In this document: piece after piece, positions 44,896 to 55,580 of the stretch
Layout of the letters: each line of letters begins with the position of its first letter
Position numbering within the stretch: the first letter of the stretch is position 1
Assembly: GCA_018970395.1 (NCBI GenBank)
Contig: JAGWWM010000004.1
Location: 28,401 to 92,400 of the forward strand
Direction of reading: 5' to 3'
From: Bacteroidota bacterium
Lineage (GTDB): Bacteria; Bacteroidota; Bacteroidia; Chitinophagales; Chitinophagaceae
Length of the DNA: 64,000 nt
Made by a program: the position numbers and the translations under genes
The notes under the pieces: model-generated
Seen by the model: the letters and a program-made list of their open reading frames with translations, nothing else
Told to the model about the DNA's origin: nothing
Databases searched by the model: none

Positions 44896-46068
44896 TCATA
44901 ATTTCTTTAATAAGGCACCATACATTGTATCGGCTTTTATACCATATCCTTTCAATACCTGTGAAGATTCGACCGACAAATTAAAATCCTTTGAGATTCT
45001 TTCGACCTGCATTTCATTTTCAGCAGCATACACAGAGCAGGTACTGTACAACAAATAACCACCTGATTTCAGAAAAGGAATGACATGTTGCAAAATGCGA
45101 TATTGAAGATCAGTATACTCCTGCAGTTTTTTAAGGGTAAAAAAATGAAGCCACTCGGGCGTTCTGCTCCAGGTGCCGGATCCACTGCAGGGTACATCTG
45201 CCAGAATCAAATCAAATGGTAGAGAAAAGGTTGTATCTGCAATAGGTTGACTTAAGTCTAAGATTAGATGCTTTTCAATTGTCAAACCGGATTCTTTGAA
45301 TCTTGTTTGAAGATTATGTAAAATGGAGCTTCGTTTATCACTGACTGTTAATCGGGTATTAGGAAAAAAATCTTTCAGCAAAATGGATTTACCTCCACTC
45401 GCTGCGCAGGCATCCCAGGTTAGAAAAGAGTTATTTTTTTCAAAAGGAAGTTGTTTAAAAAAATCCGCGATTCGTTGAGAACAAAGATCCTGCACCACCA
45501 CCTCTTTATTAATTTGAAAGAATTCCTCTACCCGTGTGCCATTCGGCAAACGAAGCGTATGTGGTGTTTCAAATTCATACTGAAAGGAGGCAGCATGCAA
45601 AACCTGATTTACTTTTTCTTCACTACCCTCACGAATACGAAGAAATAAATCAGGCTGCATAAAATGGCTTTTTACGAAAGGCAAAACATTGATGGTATCG
45701 CTCAACTGATCAATCAGCGGAAATACAAAGGAAGGAGTCAGAGAAATTTTTAAAAAACCACACTTCTCATCCATTGACAAATGAATTTGTTTGTTCCATT
45801 CAGGGAAAAGAGTTGCCAATAAATCATCTGATGAGGTATGACAAAGAAAACGTGCGGCAGCAATTTGTCGGGCAGGTTCAATATTCATTAATAATTTACC
45901 CACTCTGAACCAGGCATAGCAACTCATGCCAATCTGCTTACGATCGCGACTACCGAGATGCCTGTTAGCCGAAAAATACTGTTTTAGAAAAGCAGCAAAT
46001 GGAATAGAACCGTCATATCTCGTTACCAAATCTGTTGCCAGCTTAAGATAACGTTCATAACGATTCAT
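44896..46068 (-). CDS. RsmB/NOP2/Sun family RNA (cytosine-5) methyltransferase
   Basis: Family members methylate C5 of cytosines in rRNA (RsmB acts on C967 of 16S rRNA). The 390-residue protein has the SAM-binding WDACAASGGKSILLKD, then ILADVPCSGSGTW with the release cysteine and YLLYSTCSVYAAENEMQV with the catalytic cysteine. RNA-binding N-terminal helices resemble the NusB-like region of RsmB only loosely, so the exact target is open. It follows sucB by 18 nt and precedes the esterase by 25 nt. Confidence 0.87.
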   Translation of the reverse strand: MNRYERYLKLATDLVTRYDGSIPFAAFLKQYFSANRHLGSRDRKQIGMSCYAWFRVGKLLMNIEPARQIAAARFLCHTSSDDLLATLFPEWNKQIHLSMDEKCGFLKISLTPSFVFPLIDQLSDTINVLPFVKSHFMQPDLFLRIREGSEEKVNQVLHAASFQYEFETPHTLRLPNGTRVEEFFQINKEVVVQDLCSQRIADFFKQLPFEKNNSFLTWDACAASGGKSILLKDFFPNTRLTVSDKRSSILHNLQTRFKESGLTIEKHLILDLSQPIADTTFSLPFDLILADVPCSGSGTWSRTPEWLHFFTLKKLQEYTDLQYRILQHVIPFLKSGGYLLYSTCSVYAAENEMQVERISKDFNLSVESSQVLKGYGIKADTMYGALLKKL

Positions 46069-46086
46069 AAAGTGAATAATGTATGC

Positions 46087-47307
46087 TTAGATTTCCAGCA
46101 AGGCTTTCACCGGATCTTTACCGAAGAGCAATTGTTCAGGATTTTCAAGCAATTCTTTCACCCTTACCAGAAAACCAACACTTTCTCTACCGTCTATGAT
46201 TCGATGGTCGTAGCTGAGTGCGAGATACATCATCGGACGAATAACAACTTGTCCATTCAGCGCTACAGGTCTCTCCTGTATTTTATGCATACCTAGAATT
46301 GCACTTTGAGGAAGATTCAGAATAGGCGTACTCATCAATGAACCAAAGACACCACCATTGGTGATGGTAAAGGTACCTCCCGACAATTCTTCCATCGTGA
46401 GTTTATTATCTCTGGCTTTTGCAGCCAGCTCCCCTACTTTTTTCTCCACATCTGCCATAGACATGCTTTCCACATTGCGCAGTACAGGAACCGTTAAACC
46501 TCTTGGAGTGGAAACAGCGATGGAGATATCTGCATAATCATGATAAATGATTTCATCCCCTTGAATATAGGCATTTACAGCAGGCCATTCACTAAGAGCA
46601 ACAGAGCATGCTTTGGCAAAAAAGCTCATGAAACCTAGACCAACGCCATGTTTTTCTTTAAAGACATCTTTGTATTTGCTGCGTAATTCCATGATGCGGG
46701 ACATGTCCGCTTCATTGAATGTGGTCAGCATCGCCGTGGTATTTTTGCTTTCCACCAAACGACGACTGATGGTTTTACGCAGATTGCTCATCTTTTCTTT
46801 TCTCACTTCTCTGCTGTTGAGCTCTTGCTGATTGAAAGCCAGTTTACCCGGAGCAGAAAGCGCATTCAGAATATCTCCCTTTACAATTTTACCACTCGAA
46901 GAAGACGGTTTTACAGAAGCAATATCTACTTTTTTATCTGCCGCAATAGCCGCAGCTACCGGCGTTATTTTCAAAGATTTATCCGTTGATTGAGTTGCTT
47001 GAGCAGGTACCGGTGCTGGTGTTATTGATGCTACCGTTGCTGCCTGAGGAACTTCCTTTTTCTCAGGAGGCGTTGCCGTTTCATCAATATGAGCAACTAC
47101 GTCACCAATCCGAATGGTATCTCCTTCTTTTGCACCCTGTTTCAGTACCCCGGCTTGCTCCGCATTGATTTCAAAAGTCGCCTTTTCACTTTCCAGTTCC
47201 GCAATTACTTCATCTCTTTCCACCCATGCACCCTCTGCTTTGGTCCATTTTAAAAGCGTTACCTCGCTGATAGACTCTCCTACTACCGGTACTTTTATAT
47301 CAATCAT
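46087..47307 (-). CDS. sucB: 2-oxoglutarate dehydrogenase E2 (dihydrolipoyllysine succinyltransferase)
   Basis: E2 transfers the succinyl group to CoA in the TCA cycle. The 406-residue protein has an N-terminal lipoyl domain (residues 1-75) with the lipoylated lysine in [11 protein letters not shown], an Ala/Pro/Thr-rich linker, a peripheral-subunit-binding domain ([26 protein letters not shown]) and the catalytic domain ending [16 protein letters not shown], with the catalytic His and Asp. It is encoded 38 nt after sucA, the usual order. E3 is not in the window. Confidence 0.94.
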   Translation of the reverse strand: MIDIKVPVVGESISEVTLLKWTKAEGAWVERDEVIAELESEKATFEINAEQAGVLKQGAKEGDTIRIGDVVAHIDETATPPEKKEVPQAATVASITPAPVPAQATQSTDKSLKITPVAAAIAADKKVDIASVKPSSSSGKIVKGDILNALSAPGKLAFNQQELNSREVRKEKMSNLRKTISRRLVESKNTTAMLTTFNEADMSRIMELRSKYKDVFKEKHGVGLGFMSFFAKACSVALSEWPAVNAYIQGDEIIYHDYADISIAVSTPRGLTVPVLRNVESMSMADVEKKVGELAAKARDNKLTMEELSGGTFTITNGGVFGSLMSTPILNLPQSAILGMHKIQERPVALNGQVVIRPMMYLALSYDHRIIDGRESVGFLVRVKELLENPEQLLFGKDPVKALLEI

Positions 47308-47345
47308 AATAGCTTCTTTTATTTGAATTTGTCAGTTATAAAATT

Positions 47346-50084
47346 TTAAATAGAAAAGGCGGTGTCCAGTATCTCCGTCTGTTCCATATGATGCACTTTG
47401 TTATAACCGGTTGCGGTGGATGCAGACGCCTGTCGCGCAATAACACCGAATGAAATCACGTTCAGATTCATTTTTAGATAAGCCGCAGCACCCATATTCA
47501 ACGGTTCCTCCTGAACCCAGAACCAGGTAGCACGACTGTATCTTAATCTGATGACGTTGAGTTGTTGTTCAGGCAATGGATATAATTGTTCCAGGCGCAC
47601 GATAGCAATATCTTTACGCTGATCCTTCATCTTCTTTTCCGCAAGATCAAAATAAATTTTTCCGGTGCAGAGCAATACTTTTTTCACTTCAGCCGGACTC
47701 GGTTGATCGGGATCGTCGAGCACTTCCTTGAAACCTCCCTTTAAAAATTCTTCTTTTAAAGAATAAGAACCGGGATGACGCAAATTTGCCTTAGGCGAAA
47801 AATTGATCAAAGGTTTCCTGAATGACCAGGTCAACTGACGACGCAGGGCATGGAAGAAATTAGCGGCGGTCGTAATATTCGTAACTACCATATTCAGTTC
47901 GGCGCAGAGTTGCAAAAACCTTTCCATTCTGGCACTGCTATGTTCAGGCCCCTGACCTTCATACCCATGAGGTAATAATACTGTAATTCCGTTCATCCGA
48001 TTCCATTTCTGTTCGCCTGCAGCAATGAACTGATCAAAAATCGTTTGAGCACCATTGCAGAAATCACCAAACTGGGCTTCCCATAATACCAGACTGTCCG
48101 GATGTGCCATCGCATAACCGTATTCAAAGCCAAGCACCCCGTATTCACTTAACAAAGAATTGTAAATTCTGAATTTACCCGTTGCACCCTCAATTCTGCT
48201 CAAACGGGAATAAGATTTTGCTGTCACCTCATCGCGCAATACTGCATGCCGGTGTGAGAATGTACCCCTTTGCACATCTTGTCCGCTCATCCGAACATCC
48301 TTTCCTTCAAGCAATAAAGAACCGTAAGCCATCAACTCACCCGTAGCCCAGTCAATTTTATTTTCAGACTGGAAGAGTTTTATTTTTTCCTGGAGAATTT
48401 TTTCAACTTTCTTCAGCGGCTTTAAGTCAGTCGGCCACTCCATCAGTGCCGAAAAAACTTTTTCGAAATTCTCTGGCGAAATCGCAGTGTCCGGAGAAAC
48501 TAAAAAATCATCGGCAGTCGCGCGACGCAAAGATTTCCACGCAACTTCAGGAGGCTGATAGGTGTAGGGCAATGGATTTTGCTTCACCTCATCCAGTCTT
48601 TCCTGCAAATCAGCCCAGAATTTTTGCTCCATCGACTTTGCCATTTCTTTGGCATCGGGTTCTCCGCTCTGCAATAAATATTGAGTATATACTTCTCTTG
48701 GATTAAGATGTTGATCAATCAATGCGTACAGCTGTGGCTGGGTAAATTTCGGATCATCTCCTTCATTATGACCATGCTTTCTGTAGCAGACCATATCAAT
48801 AAAAACATCACTGTTGAATTCCTGACGATATCTGGTAGCAATCTCCACGCATTTAACCACTGCTTCTGCATCATCTCCATTCACATGCAGTACAGGAGCT
48901 TGTACCATAGCGGCTAGTGAAGTACAATAATCTGCACTTCTCGCATCTTCAAAATCAGTCGTAAATCCAATTTGGTTATTGATAACAAAATGAATGGTAC
49001 CGCCGGTTTCATAACCATGCAATCTGCTCATTTGCAACACTTCATATACAATCCCCTGACCGGCTACAGAAGCATCACCATGGATCAGGATTGGAAGCAC
49101 CAGATCAAAATCGCTTTCAGTCAATAAATCAGCTTTTGCTCTGGCAAAACCGATTACTACCGGATCAACCGCTTCAAGATGTGAAGGGTTGGGTAACAAT
49201 TTAAGATGGATTGTTTTTTGAGAAGGTGTCACCACTTCACTGCCATATCCCATATGGTATTTTACGTCGCCGCTGCCCATGGTTTGTTCGAGAGAAGCAG
49301 TGCCTTCAAATTCGCTGAAAATTTGTTCGTAGGTTTTACCCATGATATTAGCAAGCACATTAAGCCGACCGCGGTGCGCCATACCAATGGCAACTTCTTT
49401 TACACCATTGTCTGCAGCGGTATTAATGATAGCATCCAGTGCTGCAATGGTCGTTTCCCCTCCTTCCAGCGAAAATCGTTTCTGACCAATGTATTTAGTG
49501 TGAAGGAATTTTTCAAAAAGAACCCCTTGGTTGAGCTTTTCGAGAATTCTTTTTCTTTTTTCAACCGGAAAAGGCTGGTGAAAATGCTGCTCCATGGAAT
49601 GGATCAGAAAATCTACTTTCTTTTTATCTACAATATATTTGAACTCTATACCAACATTGGAAGTATAGGATTTTTGCAGGTGCGCAACTAATTGCCGGAG
49701 CGTCCCGTTATGCAATCCCACCAGGGAGGCAGCAAAAAAAGTTTTATCCAGATCTGCTTCAGAAAGACCAAAATGCTCCAGTTCTAATCTGGCGCCCCGA
49801 TCTTTTCTTTTTCGGATAGGATTTGTGGTTGCCAGAAGATGTCCACGGTTGCGGTAACCCAGGATTAGGCGATAGGCGCCGATTTCTTTTTCCCAACCTA
49901 CTCCCTCTCCACCGAAAGAGGCGGTTTGACCATTCGGTTGGTAGCCGGATTGCACGGCAAAATCAAATCCCTCGAAAAACTTTTTGATTTCCGTATCCAC
50001 GGAAAGCGGATCACGGACAAAATCCCGATATAAGTTTTCGATGTACTGCGGGTGAGAAGAGGTAATGTATTGAAAATCCTTCAT
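47346..50084 (-). CDS. sucA: 2-oxoglutarate dehydrogenase E1 (thiamine-dependent)
   Basis: E1 decarboxylates 2-oxoglutarate with thiamine diphosphate. From ATG 50084 the product is 912 residues, near the usual 930. It shows SSHPQYIENLYRDFVRDP at the start, GMAHRGRLNVLANIMGK, the thiamine-diphosphate-binding GDASVAGQGIVYE to NNQIGFTT stretch, MVCYRKHGHNEGDDP, and LPHGYEGQGPEHSSARMERFLQL. All agree with the OdhA/SucA family. A TTG three codons earlier is not preferred. It faces away from rpsT across a 162-nt gap. Confidence 0.95.
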   Translation of the reverse strand: MKDFQYITSSHPQYIENLYRDFVRDPLSVDTEIKKFFEGFDFAVQSGYQPNGQTASFGGEGVGWEKEIGAYRLILGYRNRGHLLATTNPIRKRKDRGARLELEHFGLSEADLDKTFFAASLVGLHNGTLRQLVAHLQKSYTSNVGIEFKYIVDKKKVDFLIHSMEQHFHQPFPVEKRKRILEKLNQGVLFEKFLHTKYIGQKRFSLEGGETTIAALDAIINTAADNGVKEVAIGMAHRGRLNVLANIMGKTYEQIFSEFEGTASLEQTMGSGDVKYHMGYGSEVVTPSQKTIHLKLLPNPSHLEAVDPVVIGFARAKADLLTESDFDLVLPILIHGDASVAGQGIVYEVLQMSRLHGYETGGTIHFVINNQIGFTTDFEDARSADYCTSLAAMVQAPVLHVNGDDAEAVVKCVEIATRYRQEFNSDVFIDMVCYRKHGHNEGDDPKFTQPQLYALIDQHLNPREVYTQYLLQSGEPDAKEMAKSMEQKFWADLQERLDEVKQNPLPYTYQPPEVAWKSLRRATADDFLVSPDTAISPENFEKVFSALMEWPTDLKPLKKVEKILQEKIKLFQSENKIDWATGELMAYGSLLLEGKDVRMSGQDVQRGTFSHRHAVLRDEVTAKSYSRLSRIEGATGKFRIYNSLLSEYGVLGFEYGYAMAHPDSLVLWEAQFGDFCNGAQTIFDQFIAAGEQKWNRMNGITVLLPHGYEGQGPEHSSARMERFLQLCAELNMVVTNITTAANFFHALRRQLTWSFRKPLINFSPKANLRHPGSYSLKEEFLKGGFKEVLDDPDQPSPAEVKKVLLCTGKIYFDLAEKKMKDQRKDIAIVRLEQLYPLPEQQLNVIRLRYSRATWFWVQEEPLNMGAAAYLKMNLNVISFGVIARQASASTATGYNKVHHMEQTEILDTAFSI

Positions 50085-50216
50085 GGAAGACAATCCTTAA
50101 AACGGCGAAAAAAATTTCGGCAAATATCGGTCGTTTTGCTCAAAGGGCAAGTGGAAAATAAGGAAGAAATGAGCTTAAATTTTGAATAAAAAGATGAATT
50201 GAAAGAAATTTCCCCT

Positions 50217-50224
50217 TACCTTTG
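50217..50224 (+). promoter_or_regulatory. -7 promoter box of rpsT
   Basis: TACCTTTG fits TAnnTTTG exactly, 22 nt before the rpsT start codon. No clear TTTG -33 element is found at 19-21 nt. Confidence 0.55.
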
Positions 50225-50246
50225 CCGTCCGAAAATAACATAAGAT

Positions 50247-50504
50247 ATGGCAAATCATAAGGCTACAAGAAAAGATGTACGTCAAAGCGAGAAACGCAGA
50301 GATCGCAATCGCTACTACGGTAAAACAACCCGAAACGCAATTCGTGATTTAAGAGCGCTTACCGATGCCGGACAAGCTACAGGCAAATTAACTGACGTTG
50401 CTTCCATGATTGACAAACTAGCTAAAAGAGGTGTCATTCATAAGAATAAAGCGGCTAATCTAAAAAGTAAACTTTCTAAGAAGGTGAATAGCCTTTCCAA
50501 ATAA
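50247..50504 (+). CDS. rpsT: 30S ribosomal protein S20
   Basis: This 85-residue, Lys/Arg-rich protein begins [21 protein letters not shown] and continues with [20 protein letters not shown], the standard S20 ends. It binds the 5' domain of 16S rRNA during early assembly of the small subunit. It is a single-gene unit with its own -7 box and a strong terminator. Confidence 0.97.
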   Translation: MANHKATRKDVRQSEKRRDRNRYYGKTTRNAIRDLRALTDAGQATGKLTDVASMIDKLAKRGVIHKNKAANLKSKLSKKVNSLSK

Positions 50505-50523
50505 TAAAATTAAATTTTTAATG

Positions 50524-50555
50524 AAACCCGCTTTTATCAGCGGGTTTTTTTATTT
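50524..50555 (+). terminator. Rho-independent terminator of rpsT
   Basis: AACCCGC / GCGGGTT forms a 7-bp stem around an 8-nt loop, followed by a T-rich run (TTTTTATTTTT), 20 nt after the rpsT stop codon. Confidence 0.85.
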
Positions 50556-50561
50556 TTACCA

Positions 50562-51734
50562 ATGGTCATAAAAAAATCATTCTTTTTACTTCCCGTATTC
50601 TCCCTATTAATCGGCATAAGCAGTTCGGCACAAAACCTGCGAACCGCTTCAGTGCAATCGAATCTGCCTTTGGATTATTATGCAGGCACGGGAGGACTAT
50701 CCTGTGCACCGCTTAAATCCGCTCTTTTTAACATCATTGCCGCCAATAATAAACCGCTGTTATATGCAGATGTACTGACCGCTCATCCAAGAACGGATAA
50801 GAGAAGGAATGATGCCAATACTGCGGATATTGTTTGGGATATTTATAGCGATAACCCTAATGGAGAGGAGCCCTATACCTTCACTTTTGATAAAAATCGC
50901 TGCGGACAATATGCTAAAGAGGGGGACTGTTTCAATCGTGAACATTTATTTCCGGTCAGCTGGTTCAATGATGAGTTACCCATGAAAGCAGATCTGAATC
51001 ATATATTTCCTACGGATGGGCTGGTGAACGGAATGAGAGCCAACTTCCCTTTTGGTGAGGTAAAAAACAGCAGTAATATTACCAGAAATGGTGGGAAATT
51101 GGGAACCGGAGATAATTTCGGCTATACAGGAACGGTATTTGAACCCATTAATGAATATAAAGGAGATATAGCTAGAGCGCTATTCTATATGGCAGTCCGT
51201 TATGAATCGCAAATTGCCGGATGGAAATCTAATGCTAATGCCGATAATATTTTGAACGGAACCTCCTACCCTGCATTTGATGACTGGTCAATTCGTTTGC
51301 TATACAAATGGCATGTTCAGGATCCGGTAAGTCAGAAGGAAAAAAACAGAAATGATTCTGTATATGTCATTTTAGGTAATCGAAACCCATTTATCGATCA
51401 GCCCGAGTGGGTCTATGAAATATGGAAATGTACCGGATTGATTATTGCTACATCTTTATCTGATGCCTTGTCTTCTGAATCTTCCGGAATCGTGCTTTAT
51501 CCTAACCCTACAGTGGGTGACAAAATCCACCTACAATTCAAAGTCAATTTTTCACAGCCGATGGTTTACAAGATTATTGATCTTTACGGAAGGGAATGCA
51601 GCAAAGGTTTTTTAACCCCTAACTCAACCTCCATGAGGGTTGATATCCGTCACTTATCACCCGGCCATTACCTGCTTCAAATAAAGGGAGCAGGAGTTGC
51701 TGAATCAAAAAGATTTGTTGTCGGCGCACGCTAA
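50562..51734 (+). CDS. Secreted endonuclease I with T9SS sorting domain
   Basis: This 390-residue protein has a signal peptide ([19 protein letters not shown]), an endonuclease I catalytic domain and a T9SS C-terminal domain. The nuclease shows [39 protein letters not shown] (cited in parts), the His-Asn metal-binding motif of the EndA/NucM family, and WDIYSDNP earlier. The C-terminus has [17 protein letters not shown] and [12 protein letters not shown], the sorting domain. It would cut extracellular DNA, giving nucleotides or loosening biofilm matrix; the use is inference. It lies between rpsT and guaA. Confidence 0.9.
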   Translation: MVIKKSFFLLPVFSLLIGISSSAQNLRTASVQSNLPLDYYAGTGGLSCAPLKSALFNIIAANNKPLLYADVLTAHPRTDKRRNDANTADIVWDIYSDNPNGEEPYTFTFDKNRCGQYAKEGDCFNREHLFPVSWFNDELPMKADLNHIFPTDGLVNGMRANFPFGEVKNSSNITRNGGKLGTGDNFGYTGTVFEPINEYKGDIARALFYMAVRYESQIAGWKSNANADNILNGTSYPAFDDWSIRLLYKWHVQDPVSQKEKNRNDSVYVILGNRNPFIDQPEWVYEIWKCTGLIIATSLSDALSSESSGIVLYPNPTVGDKIHLQFKVNFSQPMVYKIIDLYGRECSKGFLTPNSTSMRVDIRHLSPGHYLLQIKGAGVAESKRFVVGAR

Positions 51735-51755
51735 TAACGAAGCTTCATTTTTGCT

Positions 51756-51763
51756 TACCTTCG
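51756..51763 (+). promoter_or_regulatory. Likely -7 promoter box of guaA
   Basis: TACCTTCG differs from TAnnTTTG at one position and lies six nt before the guaA start codon, which would give a nearly leaderless guaA mRNA. Confidence 0.4.
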
Positions 51764-51769
51764 TGCCCT

Positions 51770-53308
51770 ATGAATGAAAAGATTTTAATCCTTGATTTCG
51801 GCTCCCAATACACCCAACTGATTGCCCGAAAAGTGAGAGCGTGCAATGTTTATTGTGAAATCATCCCCTACCATCAAAGCGTTCCCCAAAACAATGACAT
51901 TAAGGGCATCATCTTATCCGGCAGCCCCTTCTCCGTCAATGACCCCAACGCTCCCGATATAGATGTCTCAAGTCTTACCCAACATTATCCCGTATTGGGA
52001 ATATGCTACGGAGCGCAATTAACAGCTAAAAAGTTTGGAGGCATTGTAGAAAAAAGCGACAAGCGCGAATACGGCAGAGCCATACTTCACAAAAAGCAAA
52101 ATGATCCTCTTTTAAAAAACATCTCTGATGCAGGACAAGTATGGATGAGTCATGGCGACAGCATTCGCACCCTCCCTGATGAATTTGAAATACTCGCCAC
52201 AACAGACAGTATTCCCGTAGCAGCCTTTAAAGCCAAAAACGGAAGTCTGAATCATCCGCTGTACGGACTTCAATTTCATCCGGAAGTCTATCATTCCACT
52301 GAGGGAAAAATCATCCTTGAAAATTTTCTGATTCATATCTGTGGCTGCTCTGGTAACTGGACCGCAAACTCCTTCATTGAGGAAACGATTGCTACCTTAA
52401 AAAAACAGATTGGAAATAAAAAGGTGATCATGGCCTTAAGCGGTGGCGTAGATTCTACGGTAGCCGCAACACTCATACACCGCGCCATAGGGGATCGGCT
52501 ATACGGCATTTTTGTTGACAATGGCGTATTACGCAAAAATGAATTTGAAAAGGTTTTGGATATTTACAGCAGTCTAGGCTTGAATGTAAAAGGCGTCAAT
52601 GCACGCGAACATTTTTACACCCGACTGGCCGGCAAATCGGATCCGGAAGAGAAACGAAAAATCATCGGGCGTACTTTTATAGAAGTTTTTGATGCAGAAG
52701 CCCATCAAATAGAACAAGTGGATTTCCTTGGGCAAGGTACAATTTACCCGGATGTAATTGAAAGTGTTTCAGTACACGGTCCCTCTGCTACCATCAAATC
52801 GCACCATAATGTAGGAGGATTACCGGACACGATGAAATTAGCCCTGGTGGAGCCTTTACGCTTTTTATTTAAAGATGAAGTAAGAGAAGTTGGATTAGCA
52901 CTTGGCATTCCGGCTGCTTTGATTAATCGTCATCCATTCCCGGGACCTGGTCTTGCCATTCGTATTTTGGGGGAAATTACAGAGGAGAAAGTTCGTTTAT
53001 TGCAGGAGGCAGACGATTTATTCATCAGCGGACTTAAATCTTATCAGTTGTATGATCAAGTATGGCAGGCAGGTGCCATTTTACTGCCGGTGCAAAGTGT
53101 AGGCGTGATGGGGGATGAAAGAACTTATGAATATACTTTGGCGTTAAGAGCCGTAACTTCAGTAGATGGAATGACAGCAGACTGGGCACATCTTCCATAT
53201 GAATTTCTATCGCATATTTCAAACGATATTATCAATAAAGTCAAGGGAATTAATCGTGTAGTGTATGATATCAGCAGTAAACCCCCGGCCACCATTGAGT
53301 GGGAATAA
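51770..53308 (+). CDS. guaA: GMP synthase (glutamine-hydrolysing)
   Basis: GuaA aminates XMP to GMP using glutamine and ATP. The 512-residue protein has an N-terminal class I amidotransferase ([19 protein letters not shown], nucleophile in [26 protein letters not shown]) and an ATP-pyrophosphatase domain with PP-loop [17 protein letters not shown]. The C-terminal dimer domain ([28 protein letters not shown]) is complete. The gene is followed at 15 nt by a periplasmic-binding-fold gene, an arrangement I recall from other Bacteroidota. Confidence 0.97.
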   Translation: MNEKILILDFGSQYTQLIARKVRACNVYCEIIPYHQSVPQNNDIKGIILSGSPFSVNDPNAPDIDVSSLTQHYPVLGICYGAQLTAKKFGGIVEKSDKREYGRAILHKKQNDPLLKNISDAGQVWMSHGDSIRTLPDEFEILATTDSIPVAAFKAKNGSLNHPLYGLQFHPEVYHSTEGKIILENFLIHICGCSGNWTANSFIEETIATLKKQIGNKKVIMALSGGVDSTVAATLIHRAIGDRLYGIFVDNGVLRKNEFEKVLDIYSSLGLNVKGVNAREHFYTRLAGKSDPEEKRKIIGRTFIEVFDAEAHQIEQVDFLGQGTIYPDVIESVSVHGPSATIKSHHNVGGLPDTMKLALVEPLRFLFKDEVREVGLALGIPAALINRHPFPGPGLAIRILGEITEEKVRLLQEADDLFISGLKSYQLYDQVWQAGAILLPVQSVGVMGDERTYEYTLALRAVTSVDGMTADWAHLPYEFLSHISNDIINKVKGINRVVYDISSKPPATIEWE

Positions 53309-53323
53309 ATAGGATAGTTCAAT

Positions 53324-54496
53324 ATGAAGCTCAGCACAGTTTTCTTTATTTGCCTTTTACTTGCTAATCAACTCCACGCGCAGGAACAATCCTCATCTCG
53401 CCCATTGAGAGTAGCAGTTTTCGCTCAACTATATCTTGATTCCAGTTTTTCTTCGTCCGGAGAATATGAGTATGAAAATGAAATGCCGCGACATATTCTG
53501 CCCGGACTTGATTTTACGGAAGGGTTGCTGCTTGCACTAGATTCATTAGACACAGAGACTCCCGTTGAACTGCATATACTTGATTTGCGTTCCGCCGACC
53601 AGAACATCATTCTGCTGGAACAAAATCATTTTTTTGATACGACTGATTTGATCATCGGAGCAGTCAGCGGCAATGATTATCGTCAACTTGCAGAGATCGC
53701 ACTAAACTACCAAATTCCCTTTCTCTCTACCACCTTTCCTAATGATGGAGGCATCAAACAAAATCCCTTTACCATTTTACTGAATCCCACCCTGCCCAAT
53801 CACTTAAGGGCTATGGTTCAGTTTATGCGAAAAAAATGCAGCGACTATAATATCATCTATATCCGAAAAAAAGGAAATCAGGAAGACAAACTCGAAGCTC
53901 TAATGAATAACGCCAATCAAAGTAAAAACGGCAAACCGTTTGTAAACTGGAAGACTCAGACTTTTTCCGACAGCATTGATGTATCGACACTTCAGTCATT
54001 ATTAGACAGTACGAAAAAAAATATGCTCATTAGTGGTTCACTTGAAGACAAGTGGGCATTACAATTACTTTCCTTCTCCCCTTCTTCTGATTCCATCCAA
54101 ATCGAATACATGGGCATGCCTAATTGGGAGACCTTACGAGAATTAAATCAACAAAAATACCAGGATAAAACAGTCTATTATCCCACTGCTCTATACAAAG
54201 ATGGAAATGCAATTGCAGAAAGATTTGCACAAAGATTTGGAGACAAAACGAACGGAAAGCCCTCTGACATTGCCTACAAAGGATACGAGACCGCAGCCTG
54301 TTTTATTCCTTTGCTGATAAAAGAAAAAAATAATTTTCTGAACCGAATTAGCGAACCGACCTGCAACATTTTTACCTCCTACAATATTGAACCGGTCTAT
54401 CTGAATCAAACCATACAGCCCGATTATTTTGAAAATAAAAACAGTTATATCATTCAAAAATCGAAGGGCATCACTACCAAAGTGAAAGGATTCTAA
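53324..54496 (+). CDS. Exported protein with periplasmic-binding (type 1) fold
   Basis: This 390-residue protein has a signal peptide (LSTVFFICLLLANQLHAQ) and a layout like leucine-binding-type periplasmic proteins: RVAVFAQLYLD, DFTEGLLLALDSL, TDLIIGAVSGNDYRQLAEIALNYQIPFLST (cited in part), IIYIRKKG, MLISGSLED and GYETAACFIPLL. No ABC permease or ATPase gene is nearby, so it is probably not a classical uptake receptor. Similar proteins often sit next to guaA in Bacteroidota, sometimes fused to LysM domains; none is visible here. Function is unknown. Confidence 0.7.
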   Translation: MKLSTVFFICLLLANQLHAQEQSSSRPLRVAVFAQLYLDSSFSSSGEYEYENEMPRHILPGLDFTEGLLLALDSLDTETPVELHILDLRSADQNIILLEQNHFFDTTDLIIGAVSGNDYRQLAEIALNYQIPFLSTTFPNDGGIKQNPFTILLNPTLPNHLRAMVQFMRKKCSDYNIIYIRKKGNQEDKLEALMNNANQSKNGKPFVNWKTQTFSDSIDVSTLQSLLDSTKKNMLISGSLEDKWALQLLSFSPSSDSIQIEYMGMPNWETLRELNQQKYQDKTVYYPTALYKDGNAIAERFAQRFGDKTNGKPSDIAYKGYETAACFIPLLIKEKNNFLNRISEPTCNIFTSYNIEPVYLNQTIQPDYFENKNSYIIQKSKGITTKVKGF

Positions 54497-54526
54497 ACCC
54501 TTTTATGTTAGGATTGTTTATTTAAA

Positions 54527-55504
54527 GTGTCACAGGAATTACTGACTTTAACCACAAATGGTCTTTATTGCGCAGCCGGCGATTTTTACATTGATCCCTG
54601 GAGGTCGGTTCACAAAGCTATTATCACCCATGCACATAGTGATCATGCAAAAGCAGGCCATGGAGCTTATCTCTGTCATCATTTAACCAAACCACTGTTA
54701 AAGGTCAGGCTCGGTGATTTTGCATATGAAAGCATTGAATGGAATCAGCCCGTCACACTCAACGGCGTAAAAGTTTCCCTTCATCCGGCAGGACATGTAA
54801 TCGGTTCTTCGCAAGTAAGAGTGGAATATAATGGAGAAATAGCTTGTGTTAGTGGAGATTATAAAACAACAGATGATGGTTTGAGCGGATTATTTGAACC
54901 CGTAAGCTGTCATACTTTCATTACAGAATCCACCTTTGCACTGCCGGTTTATCAATGGGAATTGCAGGAAATACAATATAGGAAAGTGCAAGATTGGATT
55001 CTAGCAAATCAAGCCCAAGGATTCAACTCTGTTTTGTTTGCTTACAGTCTGGGTAAAGCACAAAGAATGGCAACAGCTGTTGCACCAATAACCAATAACA
55101 TATTTCTGCACGGTTCCGCAGCTGCCATTCACGAAGCGTTGCAGAAAGCAGGCGTATCTCTTCCGAATATAAAAAAAGCCGGACAACAGACAGAGAAAGG
55201 AGAACTTAAGAATACGGTCATCATTGCGCCCGCTTCAACTATGGGCACACACTGGCTGAAAAAATTTGAACCCTATAGGACGGCAGTCTGCAGCGGCTGG
55301 ATGCAGGTAAGGGGACAAGCCAAAAGGAATCCGGCAGATACCGGTTTTGCCATCAGCGACCACGCCGACTGGAACGGATTACTTGCTGCCATCAAAGCAA
55401 CCAATGCTCAGAAGGTATTGGCAACCCATGGTTTTACTTCGGTATTAAGTCGCTATTTGAATGAAATTGGGATAGAAGCAGAGGAATTGGAGTATGTGAA
55501 TTAG
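54527..55504 (+). CDS. Ligase-associated DNA exonuclease (metallo-beta-lactamase/beta-CASP fold)
   Basis: This 325-residue protein starts at a GTG. It has the metal motif ITHAHSDHAKAG, LHPAGHVIGSSQVRVEY, CVSGDYKT and a late FAISDHADWNGLL, the set found in beta-CASP nucleases related to CPSF/SNM1. This lineage is the exonuclease of the ligase-associated DNA damage response set. The next two genes encode the ligase and the helicase of that set. It is separated from the ligase gene by a 76-nt gap that is almost entirely a 7-bp-phased repeat. Confidence 0.9.
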   Translation: MSQELLTLTTNGLYCAAGDFYIDPWRSVHKAIITHAHSDHAKAGHGAYLCHHLTKPLLKVRLGDFAYESIEWNQPVTLNGVKVSLHPAGHVIGSSQVRVEYNGEIACVSGDYKTTDDGLSGLFEPVSCHTFITESTFALPVYQWELQEIQYRKVQDWILANQAQGFNSVLFAYSLGKAQRMATAVAPITNNIFLHGSAAAIHEALQKAGVSLPNIKKAGQQTEKGELKNTVIIAPASTMGTHWLKKFEPYRTAVCSGWMQVRGQAKRNPADTGFAISDHADWNGLLAAIKATNAQKVLATHGFTSVLSRYLNEIGIEAEELEYVN

Positions 55505-55505
55505 A

Positions 55506-55575
55506 ATTAGTAATTAGTAATTAGTAATTAATAATTAGTAATACGAATCAAAGAATCAACAAATAAACGATTCAA
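55506..55575. repeat. 7-bp-phased (heptad) repeat before the ligase gene
   Basis: Ten heptads in strict phase: attagta x3, attaata, attagta, atacgaa, tcaaaga, atcaaca, aataaac, gattcaa. It starts two bases after the exonuclease stop codon and ends five bases before the ligase ATG. Confidence 0.8.
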
Positions 55576-55580
55576 CAATA

